Source: Amylostereum areolatum (Eukaryota > Basidiomycota > Agaricomycetes > Russulales > Stereaceae). From it: DNA of 64,000 bases. The position numbers were made by a program, and so were the translations under genes. The stretch spans positions 186,001-250,000 of the forward strand of contig SAXG01000018.1 in the NCBI GenBank assembly GCA_012932865.1, written 5' to 3'. Below are positions 9,702-18,768 of this stretch, piece after piece (positions within the stretch are counted from its first letter, which is position 1; every line of letters starts with the position of its first letter). A model generated the notes under the pieces. It did not search any database. It was not told the DNA's origin and was given only the letters and a program-made list of their open reading frames with translations.

Positions 9702-11733
9702 TGCGACGAGTGGGATGGGCCAGCACTCTTTAGGGGGGATGAGGTTGAGCGGCTACCAACGGGTAGGGACGGTTGAAGGTGAAGGCTTGCGTGCGGCGGT
9801 TCATCACGTCTGCGCCCGTTGAGCGTGTCGTGGTCTCGCTGTATCCGCTCCAGCGACTGCCTTGAGCGTATATGCCGCTGGCGCCCGGGTGAGCGGGGAT
9901 GAACGGGGGATCGATTGCGGTTAGGAGATCTGTTATTCCTTGCCCGGTCCCGTTGGCTCGAGTTTCTCTGGCTGGCCGGAGCGTGCTCCTCGACGCGGGG
10001 CTGCGCTGATGCGCCCCTTCCGTCATCTTCACGGGCGGAGATGCTGCGTCCCCTATGGCGGCCGACTCTTGAGCAAGAGCGCGCTGGGGGCTCCCAGTGT
10101 CGGTCCTCTGGCCGCAAGAAGGTGTTGTCGAGCGTGGTCTGGGTGGTCGGCAGATTGTCCTTGGTCCCCGTGTTTTTCCTCGCTTTCTGGGGTGCGGTCT
10201 TCGTCTTGGCAGGCGGGAGGGTGTCGACGTTGTGTGGGAACCGGTCTTCGAACGGGACACGGGTAGGGAATGCCGCTTGGGTCCATGGTTCGTCGGTGGG
10301 GAAGTACGGCATGCTGTTCTCGGGGAATCTGGCATCGAGGTCATCACATCTCTTGGTGAAGGCGGAGCAGTCGCGAGACCAGCTGGCGTGGTCGTCCGAC
10401 TGGCAGGACTGGCAGCGTAGGGCGCCCTTGTTGTTGCAGCTGGCGGTGCGGTGGGTCTGACCACAGGTTCCGCAAATATCTTGTTCCGACTTGCATGTTG
10501 CAGCCATGTGTCCCCAGAGGTGGCATTTGAGGCAGCGGAGCGGTTCTTTCTTGCGTTTGCTGCCCCGGAGGCGCTGGTTTGCGATGATGAGGCCGTCTCG
10601 TATGAGGGAGTTGGCAGGCGACGGTGCATTAAGGTTGATGACGAGGTTGGCGCACGTCTGGGTGCTGCTACGTCGTGCTGGGGCTTGACCCAGGCGGCCT
10701 TCGAGATAGCGAGCGGCTCGAGCCCCGCATTTGCTTCTATGTCGCGGAGAAGAGAGGCATCAGTAGGGTCGAACGTTATAGGGACAAACGGAACCATGAT
10801 AGTGTAATTCCTATCTTTGATTACTGCTTTGGTCGCGAGAGCACTTGCGAACGCCGTACGGGTTTCCGGGGTGCGGATCCAGGCTGCAGCTTCCGGCGAG
10901 TTGAGTTCGACGAGGAGTCCGCCGTTACGAATGCGTTGCATGGCGTTGATTTTCACTTCCTGAGTCGGGTCCGCCATGTCGAAGAAGGCCGCTGCCTTTT
11001 CCGCCAGGACCGCGTTGCTCGTTTGCGGGCCTGCTGCCGTTACATCCCCTATGTCGATGAGGACTTGTCGTTCGCGAACCGCTGCCCGTGCAGCTGTCTT
11101 GGGGTCTTTGAATATGACGGGGGCGCTGTGCCGCGCTGCGTCCGCGTACGAGAAACTGTTGACCCGTGCGCCTATGTGTCCTCCGTCTCCGGACGAGGAA
11201 ATAGCGACATTGGCTAGCTGCTGAGTTGCGACTTCTATGGCATCTTGTAGCTTGGTGGTTGCGGACTGAATCTCATGCGTGGCATTAGTAGCGGTGCCCG
11301 TTAGGGCCGTCATCTTCTCGTCCATCTCTTTCGTCCAACCCTTCATCATCCCTTCCATTACTGCCTCATAGTCCATCCTGCTTTTCTCTCGTTCCTCCCG
11401 TTCCTCCTCACGGTCCTCTATCTCCAGCCCCGTCCGCAATATCAAGCGAGCAATGGATAACATACTTTCTCGGGTTTCGGCAGGGACGGCCCGGTTGTGC
11501 GCCAGGATGAAGACCGCGTCTGCCACATCATCGAGCGTATAATCGCCATCGGTCGCAGGGAGTAGTCGCTGTTTGGTCAGGTATTCTGCTGGGTTTCCAT
11601 CTGGTGCGTCCTCTTCGGCTCTAAGTTGCCGTGCGTTCGCAATGGTGACTGAGGGTGTGCGCGGCGGGGGGCCTGTCGCCGCCTTCCCTGGGCCTGTTGT
11701 GTTGGATCTCTTCCGAGCCGATGTGGTCGACAT
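9698..11733 (-). pseudogene. LINE ORF1 (Gag-like, three zinc knuckles), one frameshift
   Basis: This is the nucleic-acid-binding ORF1 protein, about 679 residues if read across one frame change. The N-terminal half (from ATG 11733) has an acidic charged coiled-coil-like stretch near residues 100-190, then a domain with ISKAAWVKP near its end. At a run of four G at 10680-10683 the frame must change, consistent with a 1-nt loss. Beyond it the frame encodes three knuckles: CLKCHLWGHMAATC, CGTCGQTHRTASC and CQSCQSDDHASWSRDC. An Arg/Ser/Pro-rich tail follows, ending in TGA at 9698-9700. The shift could be a mutation or a programmed event; mutation is likelier because no classical slippery heptamer is evident. 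The out-of-frame extension of the first half is a shadow. Confidence 0.85.
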
Positions 11734-11884
11734 TTTTCCCTGTACCCCCCTTCCAAGGGTTGCTGACGAGTTGTGATGGGAAATGGTGTGCTATTGGTAC
11801 GGATACGGGTATAGAATAGAGGTCTCTGGTCGAGAAACCCTTAAGCGCCCAGCGAGGTGGTGGTGGTTGCCGGAAAAGGAAGGT
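11734..11884 (-). other. LINE 5' UTR / internal promoter region
   Basis: About 150 bp lie between the right target-site copy and the ORF1 start. Full-length LINEs carry their promoter here. No specific motif could be assigned. Confidence 0.6.
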
Positions 11885-12149
11885 TCGTCCGCTGTCCTCT
11901 GCCCTCACGCCATGCTGCCATGTGGCCGCACCCTCTCCCAGCGCACAAGCCGCGCCGCAGGTGCGTCTCTCTTTCCCATTTCCATCCCGTGCTCTTCCCC
12001 TTTTCCCCGCCTTCCCCGTGTCCCTCCAGCTCTCCCTCGCTCCTGCACGTTCCTTGTTCTCGTCTTCGCGCGCCTTGCCCGCACGACCGTCTCGCCGGTC
12101 TCGCCTGCATGCCCACCACACCCACTACACACGCACACCTGCGCGCCCT

Positions 12150-12260
12150 TTACCTTCCTCCCCCTCCGCATCCTCCGGCCTTATGCCTGGCCGCCGCTGT
12201 CCGCATGTCGCGCGGGCACGTGGACCAGGCATGTACGCGCCGTGCAGCGGGGGTAGGGAG
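12150..12260 (+). repeat. Dispersed GC-rich repeat, copy B
   Basis: Related to copies at 1040-1140, 14165-14290 and 14850-14935. In this copy TGCCTGG and CCAGGCA, about 35 bp apart, can form a stem around the GTCGCGCGGGCACG core. Confidence 0.5.
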
Positions 12261-13660
12261 GGGGTTGTTGCCTGCTGCCTGAGTGGCGCGCAAGCGAGCA
12301 CTGCGGGCTGCGGGTGCTCGCAAACACGAGGGCGGGTGCGTTGCGAGCGGGCGGGTGCGTGCGTTGAGTGTGAGCGTGAGCGGCGGGGCGAGTTGAGGGC
12401 AGGGGGCGTGGGTATTGACGCGTTGACGGCAGGCGCGTGGGCACGATAAAGGCGTGGGCGTTATTGGCGCGGGCGCGGCCGTCGAAGGCGTGGGGGGGTA
12501 GGTGTTGACGGCGCGGGCGCGGGCGTTAAGGGCGCGAGCGTTGGCCTCGAGGGCACGCAGGCGCGTGCAGGTTGAGCGGGCGTGGGCGTCGAGGGTGCGC
12601 GGGTGTTGCCGTGGGCGGGTTGACATTGAGGACGCCGGCACGTGACAGCGGCAGGAATGCTCACCGTCGTCACGCGCAGGTCTCCGAGCTCGAACGCGTC
12701 TCCCGCAAACACACCGCTGAACGCGAACGACAGTGTCTCCGGGTGCGACGCACGCGTGTACGCCGTCGTTCACGTGGGGCGGGCGGGTGTGTTGACGGAT
12801 GGCGGGCGAGCGTTGAGGGTGGGCAAGCGTGTTGAGGGCGGGGGGGCGCGGGCGCGGGCGCGGATGCAAGTGCGGGTGCAGGTGCGGGTGCGGGTGCGGG
12901 CGTGTCGGCGGAAAGGTCGGGTGGGGTGTGAGGGTGCGGCGGCTGGGGTTGAGGGTACGCGGGGGCAGGCGCTGAGGGCGCGAGGGTGGGGGGGGTCGAG
13001 GGTGGGGTTGAGAGCGCGGCTGCTGAGGGCGCCGGTGTGGGCGGATTGAGGGCGTCAGCGCGGTTGTTGAGGGTGTGTGTGGGAGAGGGAGGTACGTATT
13101 GCGGCGGGCACTTGCGTGCGTGCGTTGAGGGCGGGCGGGCGAGCGCGTTGAGGGAGGGTGGGCGTGTTGAGGGAGGGCGGGTGAGCGTGTTGAGGGCGAG
13201 CACATCAGCGCGTCGAGCGCGCGCACGTTGACGGCGGGTGGACGTTGGCATTGACGGCAGAGGCGAGGAGGAGAGGGCGCGTGCGCGTAGGCATTGAGGG
13301 CGCAAATGCGTTGGCGTCGAGGGCGCGCAGGTGCGAGCGTTGGGCGTGGGCATGGGCGCAGGCGTTGAGGGCGCGGGCGTTGAGGGCGTGAGCGTTGAGG
13401 GCGCGAGTGTTGAGGTCGGGCGGCGGCGTTGAGGGCGGCGGCGCATGGGCGTTGAAGGCGAAGGCGCGAAGGAGAGGAGTAAGGAGAAGCGGGACGTACC
13501 TGGGGCATGGCTCGTGCACTGGCTCTCCAGAGGCGTCCTTGGATGCGGGGGGCGGTGTTGAGGGAGGCGTCGGAGACACCGGCGGCTGAGGGCGTCATCA
13601 AACGTGTTGAGGAAGGGTGGCAGTGGGGGAATGGGGAGGGAGAGGGGGTGGTGTGGTGGT
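12261..13660. repeat. GC-rich degenerate tandem repeat block
   Basis: This low-complexity stretch is built from variants of GTTGAGGGCGCG (CTCAACGCCC on the other strand), irregularly spaced by 12-25 bp. Long frames are open on both strands and encode Pro/Arg/Thr/Ala-rich low-complexity peptides with no domain. I treat all of them as artefacts. Similar CTCAAC-type repeats make up the core of the TIR element at 25311-27154, suggesting related non-autonomous elements or a shared expansion mechanism. Confidence 0.75.
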
Positions 13661-13682
13661 GGTTGAGAAAGAACTGAAGGAG

Positions 13683-13752
13683 GACACGAGTTCCTCTTTG
13701 GGAGCGTGTTTCGGCAAGTCCCGAGCGGTGTTCCCAAAGAGGAATTCGTGTC
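13683..13752. repeat. Hairpin 1 (21-bp arms)
   Basis: Inverted arms at 13683-13703 and 13732-13752 match at 20 of 21 positions around a 28-nt loop. The left arm starts GACACGAGTTCC and the right arm ends GTGTC. Confidence 0.85.
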
Positions 13753-14089
13753 GCATTGTCTCTCTGAGTCTCTCTTTCTTTGACCATCATCTTCTCCCCT
13801 CTCGCTCCCCATTCCTCCACTCCCGCCGCCGCCGCCGCCCTTCACGCCGTTCTCCCACGTCCAAAGACGCCGTTTGGAGAATCAGCACATGCACCGCGCC
13901 TCCTGGTACATCCCCCCGTACTCCTGCCCCTTCCTCCTCGCCCCTTGCCCGCCTCTCGCCTCTCGCACCCTGCATACACTCGCCCGCACCTCTGCCTCCT
14001 CATCCCCGCGCCTTCCCCGACCCACCCACTCAGGAGGTCCTCCGCTGTCGAGTGCGTTCAGACGAGGATGACGTCATCATCCTCGCCTG

Positions 14090-14156
14090 CACGTGCTATG
14101 ACGATTTTCGGAGCCCATTTCCTGAAAATGGGCTCCGAAAATCGTCATAACACGTG
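14090..14156. repeat. Hairpin 2 (31-bp arms, near-perfect)
   Basis: Arms at 14090-14120 and 14126-14156 pair with a single mismatch around a 5-nt loop. Both ends are CACGTG. This is the strongest inverted repeat in the window and is too long and precise to be chance. Confidence 0.92.
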
Positions 14157-14164
14157 AGTGCGCG

Positions 14165-14290
14165 CTTGGTGCTACCCTCCTTCCTCCCATTGCGCGTGGC
14201 CCCACGCCTGGCCGCCGTTGCTCGTGCGTCGCGCAGGCACGTCAATCACGCCACGTGTCGAGGTGTGCGGTGTAGGAAGGCGGTGGTGTA
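14165..14290 (+). repeat. Dispersed GC-rich repeat, copy C
   Basis: The core CACGCCTGGCCGCCG followed by a GCGTCGCGCAGGCACGT-like segment is the closest to a consensus among the four copies. Confidence 0.5.
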
Positions 14291-14298
14291 GCGGGGGA

Positions 14299-14357
14299 CC
14301 CTAGCCAATCAGGAACGAGGAGGAGATAATTTCCTCCTCGTTTGTGATTGGCTAGGG
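14299..14357. repeat. Hairpin 3 (26-bp arms)
   Basis: Arms at 14299-14324 and 14332-14357 match at 24 of 26 positions around a 7-nt loop. Each arm includes CTAGCCAATCA or its complement. Confidence 0.88.
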
Positions 14358-14439
14358 TGGTCCGCACTCGTCGCCGTTGGCATCACTTGCCAACGGCGCC
14401 GACCACTATGTTTCTCCACCCTCTCCAAGGTGTCCCCCG

Positions 14440-14935
14440 GGTCCAGCTCCCCCCCCGCCGTCGACACGCACGCCCCCACCTTCAACGCACTCAATGCACT
14501 CAACATGCACGCTCCCCCCTCCTTCCACACGTGCGCGCTCGACGCCCACGCCGGCACCGGCACCAGCACCCGCGCCCGTGCCCGCGCCCTCGCGCCCTCA
14601 ACACTTGCGCCCACGTGCCCTCAACGCCCACGCTCGACCTCCACTCCCACACGCCCGCGCCCGCACCTGCGCTCTCAATGCTGCTGCAGCGCATGGACCC
14701 CGACCATTGATGCGCACCCGCCCGCCCGGAACATCCGCACCCGCGCACCCACACGCCCGCAACGCGAACGCCCGGCTGCCCGCAACCTGCGCACCCGCAC
14801 GCCCGTGCACCCTCGATACATGCGCCCGTGCCATGACCCTCGATACGAACCCCCCCCCCTCGGCCTCACACACGGCCGATGTTGCTCGCGCGTCGCGCGA
14901 GCACGCAGGTCGTGCGTGTATACGCCATATGAGGG
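14440..14935. repeat. GC-rich repeats with dispersed repeat copy D
   Basis: A second stretch of CGCCCGCGCC/CTCAAC-type low-complexity sequence, ending in copy D of the dispersed repeat (about 14850-14935). No gene is supported. Confidence 0.55.
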
Positions 14936-14955
14936 CATATCCATGAGAAGACCGG

Positions 14956-15455
14956 GTGGGGATTGATGTGGGGATGAGGGTGAAGGGTGGATGAGGAGGT
15001 ATGGGTGTGCTGAACAAAACTCGGTGGTTGCCGGTCTTAGGAGAGATCAACACGAGCAAAATTTATGTAGCTTGAAAAAAAATCAACCAAGACTGTAGTG
15101 TAGAAGAATAGAAGGGTAGAAATGTTGCCATCTATTGAAAAGTTTGTATTGAGACAATATGAGGTGTAGAGGAGAGAACTTGGAGAGAACTTGGAATAGT
15201 TGTGAGACCTATTATCAACAGTTGTACAGAGAATTGTAGGGAGCCTTCACGGAAAATGTAGTGGCAGCTGTACTGAACTGTACAAGTGGATAGAAAACGG
15301 ATTGTATCGGATTAACCCTAACCTTAACCGTCTGAGCGTCACAAATCGTCGCGCCTCTCCCAAAAAAAGATGACATAATAAATGTTCCTAAAAGGAACCG
15401 TAATAGAGTTGTTGACACCGGCAACCCGTTCCTCTATCACGATCTGACCACAGAC
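14956..15455. other. Intergenic, no gene seen
   Basis: AT-richer spacer. A short AACCCTAACC-like stretch near 15312 resembles the fungal telomere repeat but is under two units. Nothing else was recognised. Confidence 0.5.
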
Positions 15456-16862
15456 ATGGCAGATGTCCCAATGGACCCAGAAGGGCCACTATTTTTTCTC
15501 GACAGACTCATGAATGACATTCGGCACTCTACGTGCCACGTCGCGTGTGACGATCCACGCGCGTGCACTACCACGGCACGACAAAACAGCGATCAGACCT
15601 TTGACCGGGCTATTGCCGACTTCACAATGACCTTCGGGGTCGAGCTCCACGAGGACTGCCGCATCAGGGAAGAGCGGATCCGGCGGGGCCGTAAGGAGGC
15701 AGAACACGAAGCATCGGCATACCAAAAGGATGCCAAGCACGTGACCCGACTACTAGAGGATGTCAGTGAGCTAGTCACTCTGTGTGATGCCTTGGAGGCG
15801 GGCCTCAAGGACAAGAACGAGCTACTTGAAGTGTTCCGCAAGCAGATCACGATGCGTGACACAATGATCACTGCCTTACAGGTACATATTGCAGAGCTCG
15901 AGAGCGAGGACGTCCCCAGCCAGAAGTGTTGCCGAGGCAATGCCGACACGGATATTGTCGTGGGAAGCGGACGAGGAGGGCCAATGATGAGGGGGTTCCC
16001 AGTGACCCGAGGCATGGCGAGAGGGCACGGACAAGGACTCATGATGCCTTGACAGGCTCCACAGGTCGCGGCTGGAGGGGAGGGGGACGAACCAAAGATC
16101 AACGGCATCGGCCCACCCGCCAAACATAGCCTCGATCCCCAACACGGCGTCAAGTACATCGTGGTGCTAGAGACAAAGGGTGAACGACCACCAGGGATCC
16201 GCATCAACAACGGTGTTGTCTCCTCCAACAACGTGTTCCGGTGGATGCTGCAGCAGGCGCTGATCAAGAAGACGGCGCCATCCTGCTACCAATTCAACGT
16301 ACTCTTGGCTCAGCCTGGGCTATACGCGGAGCTCGTCCAAACCCACCACCTCACGATCCACGCGGAATTCCTTATGGATGCGCTGCAATTCAACACCAGC
16401 TCGTCCGACCTCCACATCGCGACCCAGCTGGCCGCCCATGGCATGTCCATCGAGGCCGTAGAACATGTGAGGCCTAGCGCACGCAGGTACCTCACCGACG
16501 TCTTCGCACAAGGCAACCACATCACATCCGCGTGCAAACCAACCATCTACAGCCAGTTCATGGCCCTCACCGACCTGCACAAAGGCACCTTGGTCGCCCC
16601 ACCACCTCTACCCCCATCCTGGCTCATGCCCTTGTACCTTGCCATCCGGTTGCGGAAGAAGAACGAGAACCGACTTGGGATGGGGCTGCCAGCTGTAACG
16701 CTTGACCACGGTGCACCAGCAAACATGATGGACGTAGATGTCGCGCCCGGTGGATCTAGCATTCCGGCAGCATCTACTTCAACGACCACCGTCCACCCGG
16801 CTGCACCATTAATCAGCACAAATGCCATGGTGTCCTCAAGCAACACCAATGGGCATATATGA
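15456..16862 (+). pseudogene. Orphan coiled-coil protein gene broken by one in-frame TGA
   Basis: One reading frame runs from ATG 15456 to TGA 16860-16862 with a single stop, TGA at 16050-16052. Read through, it would be 468 residues. The first half (198 residues) begins MADVPMDPEGP and contains an Arg/Glu-rich predicted coiled coil from about residue 65 to 150 and a Gly/Arg/Met-rich end. The second half has a globular-looking stretch (ALIKKTAPSCYQFN, HHLTIHAEFLMDAL) and a Ser/Thr-rich tail. I do not recognise the family. The stop is probably a CGA-to-TGA change, like those in the nearby retrotransposon. It could alternatively be two genes, a readthrough site or an unspliced intron; the 108 nt between the halves code without interruption, favouring a recent nonsense mutation. 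Confidence 0.6.
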
Positions 16863-17324
16863 GCCACCTGACTCTAAAGGCGATGGCAAAGGCAACGCGG
16901 GTCCATTTTCTCCTACTTCCTATCATATCTACTCCTTTCCTGTTCTCATCTATCACCCACTTCCTTCTCTCCACCCTACCGAAGAAGCTCCGGAGACGCA
17001 AAATGCTCCGGGCACAATGATCCAGGGATACTCAGACATCGTGCATGCTAACAGACAGGACGGTGGTTGAGCGTAGCTCGGCCGCAAGGCCCTGCCGGCA
17101 CTTGGTTACAGTTTTGCTCCATCCTTCATTTCCCCCTATCGTGTACGTGCCGGGACATACTACTACTACTACTACTATGAATCGTTGCTCACTGGGAAGC
17201 AAGCTGGAGGGGGGGTGTGTTAGAAGGGCACAGCGGCAGGGCCGCGTGCCCGCGGGGGTGTGGAAAATGAGAGGTCACAGGACTATACAGTACTAGCGGA
17301 GGCCCTATCAATGGATGCCAGAGC
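16863..17324. other. Intergenic, with a short (TAC)n tract
   Basis: A TAC trinucleotide run lies at about 17158-17178. No gene is supported. Confidence 0.55.
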
Positions 17325-17520
17325 ATGACACGAGTTGCTATACCTGTGGGTACCTGTTTGGGTACCCTTCAGGCACACCCACAGGTATTCAACCCGTGGA
17401 TACAGGTACCTGTGTGCCTGATACCTGTAAGGATTGAGGTATTGATTCTCAGACAACAGGTAACCTGCAAAAGTACCTGTGAGATGCCTGTGGGCCTAAA
17501 ATTGATGCCTGAGCCATCAT
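17325..17520 (+). repeat. CAGGTA-rich palindromic repeat, third copy
   Basis: This segment carries the same landmarks as the copies at 1185-1375 and 1675-1835 (CAGGTACCTGTGTGCCTGAT), in the same orientation. A further ACCTGTGGGTA lies directly before the LTR at 17685, so the LTR element probably inserted into or beside this repeat. Confidence 0.6.
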
Positions 17521-17684
17521 TTTTGCTCTTTTAACGAGCTTCTACCCTCCTAAACTCTACAGAATGCATCTTCCACCACTTCTATAGTCTACTATACCCT
17601 TGATAACCTATCCAACTACCATATTTGTTCCCTATATGACCATTTAAAGTGACCAAGGTGGACATGAGCTGTAATACCTGTGGG

Positions 17685-18106
17685 TATCACGGATCACTCC
17701 ATTTCTCTCTTCGTTTACAGGCCTCGTACACGTGATGTGTCATGGCACATGACTTTTCTTCGCATCACCTGCTCTAACGACATCATTGCACGGACTTCCG
17801 AGCAGGGCTCCGCATCCTTATCTATGACATCATCGCTCCGGACTTCCGTCCTCCACCCTATGACTCCTTTCTTATTGTTCCCCCCACTTGCACCACTATC
17901 GCATCACATCGCACCATTATCCCTACTTGTATATAAGGACAGTGTTTCTCTTCCCTTTTTCCTAGACTGTCCATCTCGTCATATGGTACTGTAGCTTGCG
18001 TTGCACTACCCTCGACCCGGCACTCTCGAATCCATTTGTTTCCCTCGCTCCTCCCATCGTCGCAACTTATGCAGTTCCTTTGGTCTCATAAACTGCATTT
18101 CTGACA
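17685..18106 (+). repeat. 5' LTR of chromovirus copy 2
   Basis: The LTR is 422 bp. Its first bases are TATCA instead of TGTCA and it ends TGACA. TATATAAG at 17930-17937 is a likely TATA box. TAGACTGTCCA at 17963-17973, 33 bp downstream, is the likely transcription start and self-primer. Confidence 0.9.
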
Positions 18107-18108
18107 CC

Positions 18109-18119
18109 TGGACAGTCTA
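18109..18119 (+). promoter_or_regulatory. Predicted self-priming primer-binding site
   Basis: TGGACAGTCTA starts two bases after the LTR and is the exact reverse complement of the 11 nt at 17963-17973. Complementarity to the transcript's own 5' end rather than to a tRNA is the Tf1/sushi self-priming arrangement. Confidence 0.75.
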
Positions 18120-18171
18120 CCCCTACGCCTACCTCGCATCCCTCTCTCTATCCATCTCCGCCATCTTTACG

Positions 18172-18350
18172 ATGTTAAAACCTCCCACCACGGACCTCCC
18201 GAACGCACCAGTCTTCCTCCCATTCAACGGAAAGCCGATCACCCCCCGCAACAACGCACCACTCCCCTACCCCTGGTCCAACGCTGTCACTGTTAACTGC
18301 CTCATCCCCATACAAAACCTCTGCAAAAAAGATCCTTGGACCACGCATGG
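18172..18350 (+). pseudogene. gag start, 3'-truncated
   Basis: The frame opens with ATG at 18172 (MLKPPTTDLPNAP) and is cut off by the neighbouring LTR after about 59 codons. Relative to the - strand copy it lacks two codons (HM) in the segment where that copy carries the 1.84-kb insertion. The start codon is present here but has become ACG in the - strand copy. Confidence 0.7.
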
Positions 18351-18768
18351 TGTCAGAAACGCAGTTTATGAGACTGATGGAACCGCCTAAGTCGCGACGA
18401 TGGGAGGAGCAAGGGGAAACAAATGGATTCGAGAGTGCCGGGTCTAGGGTAGTGCAACGTGCGCTACAGTACCATATGACAAGATGGACAGTCTACGGGA
18501 AAAGAGACACTGTCCTTATATACAAGTGGGAACGATGATGCGATGCGATGCAATAGTGGTGCGAGCGGGGGGAGACAATAGGAAAGGAGTCATGGGGCGG
18601 AGGACGAAGGTCCGGAGCAATGATGTCATAGATAAGGATGCGGAACCCCGCTCGGAAGTCCGGGCAATGACGTCGTTGAAGCATGTGATGCAAGGGAAAG
18701 TCATGTGCCGTGACGCGTCGCGTGTACAAGGTCTGCAAATGAAGAGAGAAATGGAGCGATCTGTGACA
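18351..18768 (-). repeat. 3' LTR of chromovirus copy 3
   Basis: The LTR is 418 bp with TGTCA/TGACA ends. The self-primer sequence is intact here (18485-18495 on +). A C-rich tract at 18769-18781 on + is the polypurine tract. Confidence 0.92.

Larger units (their letters stand above)
5026..11895 (-). mobile_element. Full-length Tad-like LINE with TSD and poly(A)
   Basis: This non-LTR retrotransposon lies on the - strand. The 11-bp sequence TCGTCCGCTGT occurs at 5026-5036 and 11885-11895, directly flanking the element, and is the target-site duplication. The element itself is about 6.85 kb. It has a 5' UTR of about 150 bp, ORF1 (11733-9698), ORF2 (9701-5754), a 3' UTR of about 700 bp and a terminal A-tract (T-run at 5036-5054 on +). 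Apurinic-type endonuclease, reverse transcriptase and RNase H in one ORF, with a zinc-knuckle ORF1, fit the Tad1 group of fungal LINEs. The only obvious lesion is a frameshift in ORF1. Confidence 0.93.
17685..18350 (+). mobile_element. Truncated chromovirus 5' end (family 1, copy 2)
   Basis: A complete 5' LTR (17685-18106) is followed by the primer-binding site (18109-18119), the leader and the first about 59 codons of gag. The copy is cut at 18350, where the - strand copy's 3' LTR begins. Only this 5' fragment remains in the window; no continuation was found after 27789. Confidence 0.88.

Noticed and set aside
12150..13845. Long open frames of 391-556 codons on the - strand
   Set aside because: They are Pro/Arg/Thr/Ala low-complexity translations of a degenerate GC-rich repeat, with equally long frames on the other strand and no domain.
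15305..15330. Interstitial telomere repeat
   Set aside because: Under two TTAGGG-type units; expected by chance.
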